DNA from: Symsagittifera roscoffensis
Taxonomy: Eukaryota; Xenacoelomorpha; Acoela; Convolutidae
Assembly: GCF_963678635.1 (NCBI RefSeq)
Contig: NC_087063.1
Span: forward strand, 4,438,580-4,502,579
DNA length: 64,000 nucleotides
Direction of reading: 5' to 3'
Shown: piece by piece, positions 9,327 to 21,789 of the stretch
Layout of the letters: the number at the start of each line of letters is the position of its first letter
Position numbering within the stretch: position 1 is the stretch's first letter
Notes under the pieces: generated by a model
The model's input: only the letters and a program-made list of their open reading frames with translations
Database searches by the model: none
Told to the model about the DNA's origin: nothing
Position numbers and translations under genes: made by a program

Positions 9327-9328
9327 AG
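9327..9328 (+). other. Candidate splice acceptor upstream of ZF-A
   Basis: TTGTGTTTCTTTTCCAG is a strong acceptor, followed by CGAG and an ATG at 9333 that opens a 12-codon upstream ORF. A second acceptor-like AG at 9366-9367 (CTGCTGTTTCTAG) lies closer to the real start and is followed by a 6-codon upstream ORF at 9373. Which is used cannot be told from DNA. Confidence 0.5.
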
Positions 9329-9405
9329 CGAGATGAATCAGACTCATATTTGTTCTGCTGTTTCTAGATAATATGCTTCGAGTAGTTATTTAGAGTTCTT
9401 GAGAA

Positions 9406-11526
9406 ATGAATTCATTAGACCAGAAAACCTGGCCATTATGTCCAAAATGCAGGTTGAAACAGCCTCGAGGGGGTTTCAGATGTCCACATTGCCAGTTAGA
9501 GAAAAATATGACATTCTGTTATAACATACAACTCATGGTACATCTTAGAGACACACATAATATAGAGGTTCCTGCATTTATTCCCTGTGAAATTTGTGGA
9601 AATCGATTCAATGATACAGATGAAGTTTTGCAACATATTCTAATAGACGCTCATGAGTGTGAGAGTGAACATTTGACTTGTTATTGCGAAGTTATGTACC
9701 AGTTTGACACTGAAGAGCATCTTGAAAAACACCAGATGTCGGCGCACCCTAAACAAGCTACGAAGTCGTCAAGCGTCAAAATAGAACCAGGCTCGGATTT
9801 TTCGAAAATACAAGGGGCTCTTTCATTGCAAACGCTTGCACCTATGAGTAGAATGTCGCCGTTTGTACAAAACTTAAGCCCACTTTTTTCACAAAATTTC
9901 ATTATGCAATATCCGCATCTGCAGGCAAACGCCTTAAGTCTTCTGGGATCCCAAGGTCATACATTGGGTCATACACAGGCCATACATGGCTACCCTTTCC
10001 AATCACTTTTCCATGTCAATGTAAACACAAACTTCTACCCATCTGCTGGTCTTCCAGTACAACCTATACAGCGATTATCTATGCCATTGAATCTACAGAC
10101 GAACAACTTGCACGCACAAGGTAATACTGTGCAAAATTTAAACCAGATTATGGAAGCTTTCAGAAAAGCTCCTGCTGCCTCATTAAAACCAATCCAAGAG
10201 TCGAAAAAGCTTTCATCATTAGAAATATCAAACAGGGCCGCCAAAATTTTAGTTGAGCGAGGCGACATCAGTGTCAAAATCGTGAGGGAATGTACATTGT
10301 GTGGTCTTAAAAAGTCGTTTGACAATTTCTTGAAGTTGGTTCAGTGTACATTTTGTCCGAAAACGTTCAGCTATTCCGAAGACCTAGGAGCACATTGCTT
10401 AGAGCGTCACGCAGAGAACATGCCATCTTTTACTGAACGAATTTTATGTCCTTCACAGAATTGCGATTATTTCCGAGAGTCGAAAAGTCCAAATTTTGCG
10501 ACAGTGCTTCTGGATCATTACAAAACAGTGCATAAAGAGTCGGAATGTTCGTATCATCACATCTGCCCGCGAGCATCATGCCGCGGAATGTTCGGGACTC
10601 TTCAAGGAATGAACGCGCATGATTCGATATGCAAAGCAAACGTCTCAAAAATGACAGATGCGAGAAATTATTCCAAGTGCATTTCTTGCAATCTGACAAT
10701 TTACCCCTTCAGTTTATGTGAATGTATAGAATGTAACCTATACATGGCCAATGAAGTCGACATATTGCTTCATATGAAGGATGTCCATAACATGAAAGAT
10801 ATTGAAGAAAAAAAAAAAAATTCAAGCTCCAAAATCTCTTGTCAGTTTCACTTCATTTGCAAGAAGCCAAGTTGTAATTCGATTTTCACGGAGTTCTCGG
10901 CCTTTCAAAATCACCTGAAGCTCTGTTTTCTTGGCTTTAGTTTACCGTTATATATGTTAGAAGGAAATCTGGTGCAGACGAGTATTCCGCGAAGTACTCA
11001 AGAAAAAATACTACAGGTCCGCGAAAACATGCAGCGTAAGCGTGCGAATGTCAACTCTGTTTCAGAATCGGAACAAGGCAATGATTCAGCCGAAGTTGAA
11101 AATGAGCTATCGAGCAGTTCGATTTCAACCGCAAAAACCTGGAAAAGATCGGTAGATAATGAGAAGGATTCGGATCGACACAGGAGAAAAACGGCAGCTC
11201 GATTTAGCGATGACGAAACATCGCGAAAATCTCACTCGCCTGAAATCGTGAAAATTAAACCGGAGTTTCTAGAAGAGGAAGAAAATTTCAATGAAAAGTT
11301 TGATCGCAATTCGAGAAAAGGTTCTATACAAAACAGGGAATCAATCTTTGATGGTAGTATACAGTTGGAATTGAGTGGTGGTTGTGGCCGCCAATCCTCA
11401 ACTACAGAATTAATCGACCGAAATAATGAGGAGCATTTGACGTTGCTGGAACAGCCAGCCTCTTCCGCGGCTTGGGACGATGTAATGGATAACCTACTAG
11501 CTTACACTGATTCCCTAGAGCGCTAA
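9406..11526 (+). CDS. Multi-zinc-finger protein ZF-A, 706 aa
   Basis: I recognise no named family. It probably binds DNA or RNA. An N-terminal block (residues 12-114) holds CxxC...CxxC...HxxxxH (Cys12, 15, 26, 29; His46, 51) followed by two more C2H2-like fingers. Residues about 115-290 are low complexity (Q, N, S, L). Two repeats then follow (about 295-409 and 424-506). Each joins a module A (CxxC-x11-19-CxxC-x12-Hx4H) to a module B containing C-x3-H-(Y/F/H)-x-C-x4-C and a distal His/Cys pair. The tail (507-706) is charged and contains two likely SUMO-type motifs (VKIEP about residue 124; VKIKPE in the tail). It ends in a WDDVMDNLLAYTDSLE motif shared with ZF-B. A run of 13 A (about 10807-10819) is read in frame as part of EEKKKN and could be prone to sequencing or replication slippage. 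The start ATG at 9406 is supported by the alignable N-terminus of ZF-B. Confidence 0.88.
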   Translation: MNSLDQKTWPLCPKCRLKQPRGGFRCPHCQLEKNMTFCYNIQLMVHLRDTHNIEVPAFIPCEICGNRFNDTDEVLQHILIDAHECESEHLTCYCEVMYQFDTEEHLEKHQMSAHPKQATKSSSVKIEPGSDFSKIQGALSLQTLAPMSRMSPFVQNLSPLFSQNFIMQYPHLQANALSLLGSQGHTLGHTQAIHGYPFQSLFHVNVNTNFYPSAGLPVQPIQRLSMPLNLQTNNLHAQGNTVQNLNQIMEAFRKAPAASLKPIQESKKLSSLEISNRAAKILVERGDISVKIVRECTLCGLKKSFDNFLKLVQCTFCPKTFSYSEDLGAHCLERHAENMPSFTERILCPSQNCDYFRESKSPNFATVLLDHYKTVHKESECSYHHICPRASCRGMFGTLQGMNAHDSICKANVSKMTDARNYSKCISCNLTIYPFSLCECIECNLYMANEVDILLHMKDVHNMKDIEEKKKNSSSKISCQFHFICKKPSCNSIFTEFSAFQNHLKLCFLGFSLPLYMLEGNLVQTSIPRSTQEKILQVRENMQRKRANVNSVSESEQGNDSAEVENELSSSSISTAKTWKRSVDNEKDSDRHRRKTAARFSDDETSRKSHSPEIVKIKPEFLEEEENFNEKFDRNSRKGSIQNRESIFDGSIQLELSGGCGRQSSTTELIDRNNEEHLTLLEQPASSAAWDDVMDNLLAYTDSLER

Positions 11527-11867
11527 AATTAAATAGCATTAAATGAATAGAAACGTTAAATGTTTCTGTTAATAGTTATTATTTTACTAAATTCCAAAAT
11601 AGTTTGATTAGCATAAATTTGTTTTGTTTCTTAGTAATTATGGTAGACTTATCCTAATAACGAAAAGAGCTAACGGCGTTTTGGTTTGAGATTTAATATG
11701 ATATCTTTAGCATTTGTTTCAGGTTGAAACCAACAACATCGAATCGACGTGAAAAAAAAAACTATTTGGCTTTTTCAGTGTGGAGCATCAATTTGTATCG
11801 TCGGGATTAAATATTTTTTGTTTCGACAGCTGTTTTACTGGACTTCGCTGCTGTATTTTGTTATCCT
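11527..11867. other. 3' flank of ZF-A up to the array
   Basis: AT-rich 3' UTR and spacer. An acceptor-like CATTTGTTTCAG occurs at about 11712-11723. No gene. Monomer-like sequence is not yet clear before 11868. Confidence 0.4.
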
Positions 11868-13203
11868 GACCTGCCCTTTTCGTCGCTTCGGAGGATATGC
11901 GACGGTTTTTTCAGATCTTTTTCACAATGTTTTCATTTAAGAACGAGATAACTAAATAACCTCTTTGTCGTATAGCTTTAAACAAATTTTTCAGATAGCG
12001 TCCTAAGTTTTTGAAGTAATTCTGACCTTTAAGCTGAAACTTATTAGAAATAGCTCTTTGAAGTTTCGCGTTTGCCTTTTGTCGTCGTTTTTTTCTTTCG
12101 TTCTTCTCTATTCAGAATTTGCGTGTAAGATTGCTGCTGAATGAAAGTTGTTCTGAAGTTAATGGCTTGAAATTAGATTTTAAAAAATGGTCTCTAAAAA
12201 GCGCAATCATTTTGTTTTGCTCTTTTGTCAGTTCAAAATTAATGTTAAAATTTTGTGGTAATTTCAACTCAAGGTCAGAGTTATTTCGGGAATTTAAGAT
12301 GTTGTCCGAAAAGTTTGTTAGAAACTATGAAACTGCTTCAGAGCTAAACAATTTTTCTCGACAGGCTGTTCGATTGAAATTGCGATTGTTTTGACTCAAT
12401 TTTTTTGCGAATAGATCACGCTATGAAAGAACTTCAAATTTTTCCAAATTTTAGCACTCATTAGCTTGCTTAAAAAAACTAATTTTTGTCTGTGGTTTTA
12501 AGCTACGAACTCAATGTGAAGTGTTTCAACGTTTTGACCTGCCCTTTTCGTCGCTTCGGAGGATATGCGACGGTTTTTTCAGATCTTTTTCACAATGTTT
12601 TCATTTAAGAACGAGATAACTAAATAACCTCTTTGTCGTATAGCTTTAAACAAATTTTTCAGATAGCGTCCTAAGTTTTTGAAGTAATTCTGACCTTTAA
12701 GCTGAAACTTATTAGAAATAGCTCTTTGAAGTTTCGCGTTTGCCTTTTGTCGTCGTTTTTTTCTTTCGTTCTTCTCTATTCAGAATTTGCGTGTAAGATT
12801 GCTGCTGAATGAAAGTTGTTCTGAAGTTAATGGCTTGAAATTAGATTTTAAAAAATGGTCTCTAAAAAGCGCAATCATTTTGTTTTGCTCTTTTGTCAGT
12901 TCAAAATTAATGTTAAAATTTTGTGGTAATTTCAACTCAAGGTCAGAGTTATTTCGGGAATTTAAGATGTTGTCCGAAAAGTTTGTTAGAAACTATGAAA
13001 CTGCTTCAGAGCTAAACAATTTTTCTCGACAGGCTGTTCGATTGAAATTGCGATTGTTTTGACTCAATTTTTTTGCGAATAGATCACGCTATGAAAGAAC
13101 TTCAAATTTTTCCAAATTTTAGCACTCATTAGCTTGCTTAAAAAAACTAATTTTTGTCTGTGGTTTTAAGCTACGAACTCAATGTGAAGTGTTTCAACGT
13201 TTT
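11868..13203. repeat. 668-bp tandem duplication at the proximal array edge
   Basis: Two almost identical copies, 11868-12535 and 12536-13203. Each begins GACCTGCCCTTTTCGTCG, which is not monomer-like, and ends in ordinary monomer sequence (GTGTTTCAACGTTTT). The duplicated piece thus joins non-array DNA to array DNA. Confidence 0.9.
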
Positions 13204-15104
13204 ATCCACTCGGTAGCTTGCATGAAAAGCATCAACGTTTTGCGTGTCCATTGAACTTATGAAAACCACTTGAATTTTTCGAACAGTAGTTCGCGAATCT
13301 GTTCAGGTTATGTGTTCGCTATGACAATTAATTGAAATTTTTTGCAGTTTCAATACTCAATAGCCTGCTTGATTGAGTTCAACTTTTGAGGCTTGATGGA
13401 TTGGTGGATTGGTTCTTTAAAAACAATTCTAAATAACTTAGTTTTTCTGCTCAAAAGCCAGCTCGAAAAATTTCAGTCTAAGCGGACAGATTCAAGCTAA
13501 TAAAACATGCTCAAAATTCTTCTGTGTTTTTGCTCATCAGCTTGTTCAAAAACTTAAATTTTTTGCTACTCGATAAACGCTATGAAAACCTTTGGGATAG
13601 TTGAACGTTTCATTGCTCAATAGCCTTCTCGAAAAATCGCTAAATTAACTGCGAAGCAAATCAAGTTATGAATTCAGTTAGACATATTTCAAAGTTTTCG
13701 TTCCTTAATAGCCTGTCTGAAAAAGTTTTAACTGTTGGTGAATCGTTCGGGCTATGAAAAAAAAACAGGAAATGATTCTGAGTTTCACTGCTGAATAGCT
13801 TACTTGATTTTTTGCGAATTGATTGAAGTTCTGAAATCAAAGTGAAATTTTTTGACGTTTTTCTTAATAGCTTGCTGAAAAAAAAATGTTTTTTTTTTCT
13901 GTGAACAGATTCAAGCTTTTAAAGATAGTTAAAAATTATACGTTTTTGCTGAACAGCTTGCTAAAATTGTCATTATTTCGCAAACTGATTAACGCTATGA
14001 AATCAATTGAAATTTTTCAAAATTTCCTTGCTTATTTGACTGCTCGAAAAAAAATAACTTTTTCCTGAATCGTTCAGGCTATGAAGACAACTTGAATTGT
14101 GTCTCAGTTTCAGTACTCAATATTTAGTTTGAAATTTATGTGTTTTTCTCGACAGGCTGTTCGATTGAAATTGCGATTGTTTTGACTCAATTTTTTTGCG
14201 AATGAATCAGGCTATGTAAGAACTTCAAATTTTTCTAAATTTTAGCACTCAATAGCTTGCTTAAAAAAAACTAATTTTTGTCTGTAGTTTTAAGCTACGA
14301 ACTCAATGTGAAGTGTTTCAACGTTTTATCCACTCGGTAGCTTGCATGAAAAGCATCAACGTTTTGCGTGTCCATTGAGCTTATGAAAACCACTTGAATT
14401 TTTCGAACAGTAGTTCGCGAATCTGTTCAGGCTATGCGTTTGCGAATCTGTTCGGGCTATGTGTTCGCTATGACACTTACTTGAAATTTTTCGCAGTTTC
14501 AATACTCAATAGCCTGCTTGATTGAGTTCAACTTTTGCGGCTTGATGGATTGGTAGATTGTTTCTTTAAAAACAGTTCTAAATAACTTATTGTTTTTCTG
14601 CTCAAAAGCCTGCTCGAAAAACTTCAGTCTAAGCGGACAGATTCAAGCTAATAAAACATGCTCAAAATTTTTCTGTGTTTTTGCTCATCAGCTTATTCAA
14701 AAACTTTAATTTTTCGCTACTCGAAATCAAAGTGAAATTTTTTTAACGTTTTTTTAATAGCTTGCTGGAAAAAATTTTTTATTTTCAGTGAAGCAAGTTG
14801 AAAATTATACGTTTTTGCTGAACAGCTTGCTAAAATCTTCATCATTTCGCAAACTGATTAACGCTATGAAACAATTGAAATTTTTCATGCGCAATTGACC
14901 TTGCGTAATTGACTGCTCGAAAAAAAACTAACTTTTTCCTAAATCGTTCAGGCTATGAAGACAACTTGAATTGTTTCGCTTTAGAAACGCTCTGAGTAAT
15001 TGAAGGTTTTTCTGCTCAATAGCTTTCTCGAAAAGTTTCAGCCAACATATTCAAGTTAATAAATTAAGCTGAAATTGACCTGTTTTTGCTCGACCGCCTG
15101 TTTA
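13204..15104. repeat. Array segment, nine-type monomer cycle
   Basis: Consecutive units of about 83 bp, most recognisable by their second half: AAGCTAATAAAACA, TCGATAAACGCTATG, AATCAAGTTATGAATTC, GTTCAGGCTATG, ATTGAAGTTCTG, TTCAAGCTTTTAAAG, ACTGATTAACGCTATG and so on. The same order recurs through the proximal half of the array. Confidence 0.7.
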
Positions 15105-17859
15105 AAAACCTTATTTTTCAGCTAATCGATAAATGCTATGAAAACCTATAGGAAATATTAGCGTTTCATCGCCCAACTGCTCTCTCGAAAAAATAAACTA
15201 AGTTAATCGAGAGTCAGTTCAAGTTATGAATTCAACTTGAAATATTTCAAAATTTTTTTTGCTTAAAAACCTACTCGATAGAAGTTCTAACCATTGGCGA
15301 GTCGTTCAGTCTAAGAATACAACATGAATTGATTCTGAGTTTCAGTGATTCTTAGCTTATTTAACTTTTTTCGGAACTGGTTAAAAACAAAATGAAATGT
15401 TATAATGTTTTCTGCTCAATAGCTTGCTTAGAGTTTTTCTCGAATTTATTCAAGCTGTAAAAACAATTTGAATTAATTACTGTTTTTGGTTCGATAGCTT
15501 GCTTCAAATCTTAAACTTTTGCTGACCGGTTAAAACAATGTAATCGTCTTTAAGTAATTCACAGTTCCATTTCTCAATATTCTGCTCGAAAAAAACTTAG
15601 TTTTTCCAGAATTAATTGAAGATATGAAATAAATTTGAAACTTTTTCAAAGTTTCATTGCTTTGTAGCCTGCTCAGAAACTTTTTATCTAGTGGCGAATT
15701 GTTCAGACTATGAAATTTTTTTGAAATGAATCTCAGTTTCAATGCTCAATAGCTTTTTTGATTAACTTTCTTTTTTTGCCAATAGATTGAAGCTATGAAA
15801 ACAATATCTTAACGACAAAAAAAAGTAGTTACAGCGAACTTATTAAAGCTATAAAAGCTATTAAAATAAGTTGAAATTCGTGTGTTTTAGCTGAACAGCT
15901 TGCTGAAAAATTTGATATTTTTGCTTACTGATTAACGTTATGAAAGTAATTTGAGATATTAGAAAGTTATCTTGCTTATTAGCGTGCTCGAAAGAAACTA
16001 ACTATTCGCAAATCTTTCAGGCTATTTTTCTTCGTTTTTGTTTACTCAATAGCGTGCTTCATTTAACTCAATTGATTGCGAAAAGATAGAAGCCTTGAAA
16101 ATAACTTCAAATACTTCAAAGCTTTTCTGCTCAATAGCCTGCTCGTTATATTTAAAAAAAATGAGTTTCAGCGAACAAGTTTAAGACGTGAAACAAGTCA
16201 AGTTTCTTGTGTGGTTGCTGAACAGCTTGCCAAAATCCTAGTCTTTCGCCTACCTGATTAACGTTAAAAGTTTCATTGCCTATTAGCCTGTTCGAAAAAA
16301 CTAAATTTTCGTGAATCGTTCAGGCTATGACTACAACTTGAAAAGTTTCGCTTTAGAAACACTGAATAATCGACGGTTTTTGCTCAATGGCTTGCTCGAA
16401 AAGTTTTAGCGATCATATTCAAGTTAAATAAACAAGCTGAAATGGATCTGTTTTTTGCTCAACCGCTTGTTTAAGTTTAAAAACCTTATTTTTCAGCTAA
16501 TCGATAAATGCTATGAAAACCTATAGGAAATATTAGCGTTTCATCGCCCAACTGCTCTCTCGAAAAAATAAACTAAGTTAATCGAGAGTCAGTTCAAGTT
16601 ATGAATTCAACTTGAAATATTTCAAAATTTTTTTTGCTTAAAAACCTACTCGATAGAAGTTCTAACCATTAGCGAGTCGTTCAGTCTAAGAATACAACAT
16701 GAATTGATTCTGAGTTTCAGTGATTCTTAGCTTATTTAACTTTTTTCGGAACTGGTTAAAAACAAAATGAAATGTTATAATGTTTTCTGCTCAATAGCTT
16801 GCTTAGAGTTTTTCTCGAATTTATTCAAGCTGTAAAAACAATTTGAATTAATTACTGTTTTTGGTTCGATAGCTTGCTTCAAATCTTAAACTTTTGCTGA
16901 CCGGTTAAAACAATGTAATCGTCTTTAAGTAATTCACAGTTCCATTTCTCAATATTCTGCTCGAAAAAAACTTAGTTTTTCCAGAATTAATTGAAGATAT
17001 GAAATAAATTTGAAACTTTTTCAAAGTTTCATTGCTTTGTAGCCTGCTCAGAAACTTTTTATCTAGTGGCGAATTGTTCAGACTATGAAATTTTTTTGAA
17101 ATGAATCTCAGTTTCAATGCTCAATAGCTTTTTTGATTAACTTTCTTTTTTTGCCAATAGATTGAAGCTATGAAAACAATATCTTAACGACAAAAAAAAG
17201 TAGTTACAGCGAACTTATTAAAGCTATAAAAGCTATTAAAATAAGTTGAAATTCGTGTGTTTTAGCTGAACAGCTTGCTGAAAAATTTGATATTTTTGCT
17301 TACTGATTAACGTTATGAAAATAATTTGAGATATTAGAAAGTTATCTTGCTTATTAGCGTGCTCGAAAGAAACTAACTATTCGCAAATCTTTCAGGCTAT
17401 TTTTCTTCGTTTTTGTTTACTCAATAGCGTGCTTCATTTAACTCAATTGATTGCGAAAAGATAGAAGCCTTGAAAATAACTTCAAATACTTCAAAGCTTT
17501 TCTGCTCAATAGCCTGCTCGTTATATTTAAAAAAAATGAGTTTCAGCGAACAAGTTTAAGACGTGAAACAAGTCAAGTTTCTTGTGTGGTTGCTGAACAG
17601 CTTGCCAAAATCCTAGTCTTTAGCCTACCTGATTAACGTTAAAAGTTTCATTGCCTATTAGCCTGTTCGAAAAAACTAAATTTTCGTGAATCGTTCAGGC
17701 TATGACTACAACTTGAAAAGTTTCGCTTTAGAAACACTGAATAATCGACGGTTTTTGCTCAATAGCTTGCTCGAAAAGTTTTAGCGATCATATTCAAGTT
17801 AAATAAACAAGCTGAAATGGATCTGTTTTTTGCTCAACCGCTTGTTTAAGTTTAAAAAC
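15105..17859. repeat. 1375-bp higher-order repeat, two copies
   Basis: 15105-16479 and 16480 to about 17859 are near-identical. A third, diverged copy begins at about 17860. Identical accidental frames (minus strand, starting 15742 and 17117) show the period of 1375 bp. Confidence 0.88.
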
Positions 17860-18439
17860 CTTATTTTTCAGCTTATCGATAAATGCTATAAAAACCTTTG
17901 GGATGATTGGCGTTTCATTGCTCAATTGCTCTCTCTCGAAAAAACTAAATTAATCGAGAGTCAGTTCAAATTATGATTCAATTTGAAATATTTCAAACAT
18001 ATTTCCTTGCTTAAAAACCTACTCGATAGAAGTTTTCACTTTAATGAGTCGTTCAGTCTAAAAATACAGCATGAAATGATTCTGAGTTTCAGTACTTCAT
18101 AGCTTATTTTACTTTTTTGCGAATTGGTTGAAGTCTTGAAAATAAAATGAAATATTTTGAAGTTTTTCTGCTCAATAGCTTGCTGGAAAAAGGTTTCAGT
18201 TTCAGCGAAAGTCAAGCTTTTAAAGCTAGATGAAAATTCTGTATTTTTGCTGAAATGCTGGCTGAAAAGTTTTAATCTTTTCGCTTACCTATTATTCCTA
18301 TGAAAACAATTCAGACTTTGCAAAGTTTCATTGCTTATTTACCTGCTTGAAAAAACAAGTTTTCGCTAATCGTTCCGGATATGACAATAACTTGATGTTT
18401 CCCAGTTTCATTACTCAATAGCTTGCTTGAATAATCTTA

Positions 18440-20040
18440 ACTTTTCTGAATGAATTGAAAGTTTGAAAACAACTCTAAATAATTAAAATTTTATCTTCTC
18501 TGCTCAATAGCTTGCTCAAAAAGTTAAGTTTTAGCGAACAGTCAAGCTCATAAAACAGGCTGAAATTTATCTGCGCTTTAACTCAACAATTTGTTTAAAA
18601 AGTTAAATCGGTAAATGCTATAAAAACGGGATATTTCAACGTTTCACTGTTCAAAAGCCTCAAAAAAAAATAATTTAATCGCGAATCAAATCAAATTATG
18701 AATTCAATTTTAAATAATTCAAAAGTTTCTTTGCTTAACAACCCACTCAAAAACAGTTTTAACTATTGGCATTGATTGAGCAGGCTATGAACAAAACCTG
18801 AAATGAATCTGAGTTTCAGTGCATAATAGCTTATTTCTTGAACTTTTTTGCGAATCGTTGGAAGCTATGAAAGAAACAAAATGAAATTTTTCATTTTTTC
18901 TGCCTAATATCTTGCTTGAATAATCTTAATTTTTGCGAATGGATTGAAAGTTTGAACACAACTCTAAATAATCAAAATTTTATCTTCTCTGCTAAATAGC
19001 TTGCTCAAAAATTAAGTTTTAGCGAACAGTCAAGCTCATAAAACAGGCTGAAATTTATCTGCGCTTTCACTCAACAATTTGTTTAAAAAGTTAAATCGGT
19101 AAATGCTATAAAAACGGGATATTTCAACGTTTCACTGTTCAAAAGCCTCAAAAAAAATAATTTAATCGCGAATCAAATCAAATTATGAATTCAATTTTAA
19201 ATAATTCAAAAGTTTCTTTGCTTAATAACCCACTCAAAAACAGTTTTAACTATTGGCATTGATTGAGCAGGCTATGAACAAAACCTGAAATGAATCTGAG
19301 TTTCAGTGCATAATAGCTTATTTCTTGAACTTTTTTGCGAATCGTTGGAAGCTATGAAAGAAACAAAATGAAATTTTTCATTTTTTCTGCCTAATATCTT
19401 GCTTGAATAATCTTAATTTTTGCGAATGGATTGAAAGTTTGAACACAACTCTAAATAATCAAAATTTTATCTTCTCTGCTAAATAGCTTGCTCAAAAATT
19501 AAGTTTTAGCGAACAGTCAAGCTCATAAAACAGGCTGAAATTTATCTGCGCTTTCACTCAACAAGTTGTTTAAAAAGTTAAATCGGTAAATGCTATAAAA
19601 ACGGGATATTTCAACGTTTCACTGTTCAAAAGCCTCAAAAAAAATAATTTAATCGCGAATCAAATCAAATTATGAATTCAATTTTAAATAATTCAAAAGT
19701 TTCTTTGCTTAATAACCCACTCAAAAACAGTTTTAACTATTGGCATTGATTGAGCAGGCTATGAACAAAACCTGAAATGAATCTGAGTTTCAGTGCATAA
19801 TAGCTTATTTCTTGAACTTTTTTGCGAATCGTTGGAAGCTATGAAAGAAACAAAATGAAATTTTTCATTTTTTCTGCCTAATATCTTGCTTGAATAATCT
19901 TAATTTTTGCGAATGGATTGAAAGTTTGAACACAACTCTAAATAATCAAAATTTTATCTTCTCTGCTAAATAGCTTGCTCAAAAAGTTAAGTTTTAGCGA
20001 ACAGTCAAGCTCATAAAACAAGCTGAAATTTATCTGCGCT
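18440..20040. repeat. 487-bp higher-order repeat, about three copies
   Basis: TGCCTAATATCTTGCTTG recurs at 18901, 19388 and 19875, giving an exact period of 487 bp. A related copy lies further on at 21111. Copies differ at only a few bases. Confidence 0.88.
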
Positions 20041-21789
20041 TTCACTCAACCGCTTGTATAAGTTTAAAAACCTTATTTTTCAGCTTATCGATAAATGCTA
20101 TAAAAACCTTTGGGATGATTGGCGTTTCATTGCTCAATTGCTCTCTCTCGAAAAAACTAAATTAATCGAGAGTCAGTTCAAATTATGATTCAATTTGAAG
20201 TATTTCAACTATATTTCCTTGCTTAAAAACCTACTCGATAGAAGTTTTCACTTTAATGAGTCGTTCAGTCTAAAAATACAGCATGAAATGATTCTGAGAT
20301 TCAGTACTTCATAGCTTATTTTACTTTTTTGCGATTTGGTTGAAGTCTTGAAAACAAAATGGAATGTTTTGAAGTTTTTCTGCTCAATAGCTTGCTGGAA
20401 AAAAATTTCAGTTTCGGCGAAAGTCAAGCTTTTAAAGCTAGATGAAAATTATGTATTTTTGCTAAAATGCTGGCTGAAAAGTTTTAATCTTTTCGCTTAC
20501 CCATTATTCCTATGAAAACAATTCAGACTTTGCAAAGTTTCATTGCTTATTGACCTGCTTGAAAAAACAAGTTTTCGCTAATCGTTCCGGATATAACAAT
20601 AACTTGATGTTTCCCAGCTTCATTACTTAATAGCTTGCTTGAATAATCTTAACTTTTGCGAATGAATTGAAAGTTTGAAAACAACTCTAAATAATTAAAA
20701 TTTCATCTTCTCTGCTCAATAGCTTGCTCAAAAAGTTAAGTTTTAGCGAATAGTCAAGCTCATAAAACAAGCTGAAATTTATCTGCGCTTTCACTCGACA
20801 ATTTGTTGAAAAAGTTAAATCGGTAAATGCTATAAAAACGGGATATTTCAACGTTTCATTGTGCCAAAGCCTCAAAAAAATAATTTAATTGCGAATCAAA
20901 TCAAATTATGAATTCAATTTTAAATAATTCAAAAGTTTCTTTGCTTAATAACCCACTCAAAAACAGTTGTAACTATTGGCACTGATTGAGCAGGCTATGA
21001 ACAAAACCTGAAATGAATCTGAGTTTCAGTGCATAATAGCTTATTTGTTGAACTTTTTTGCGAATCGTTGGAAGCTATGAAAGAAACAAAATGAAATTTT
21101 TCATTTTTTCTGCCTAATATCTTGCTTGAATAATCTTAATTTTTGCGAATGGATTGAACATTCAAGCTGATAAAGTAAACTGAAGTTCATATGTGGTTTC
21201 GTTCTATAGCTTGTTTGAACTTTTTATCTTTTCGCTAATTGATAAATGCTGTGAAAACTTTTGGCATATTTCAGTCTTTTATTGCTCCATAGTCTTTTCA
21301 AAAAAAAAGCTAATTTATTCGCGGATAAAATCAAGTTATGAATTCAATTTGAATCATTTCAAAAAATTCCTTGCCTAATAACCTACTCAAATACAGTTTT
21401 AAATATTGGCGAATCGTTCAATCTATAAAAACAATCTGAGATTTTTCCTAGTTTCAGTGCATAATAGCTTATTTGATTAATTTTTTGCCAATAATTGGAA
21501 GCTATGAAATCAAATTGAAATGTTTCAGTTTTTCTGCTCAGTAGCTTGCTGGAAACAATATTGTTTCCAGCGAACAGTTTCAAGTATTTAAAGCCATTTG
21601 AAACTTTATGTCTTTGCTGAACAGCTTATTAAAGAGCTATCTTAATAACCGATTACCGCTATTAAAACAATTGAAGTTTTGCAACGTTTCATTGCTTATT
21701 TCTCTGCTCGAGAAAATAAAAATTTTCGCGAATTTGTTCAGGTTATGACAATTACTTGAAATTTTTCTCAGTTTCAGTACTCAATAGCT

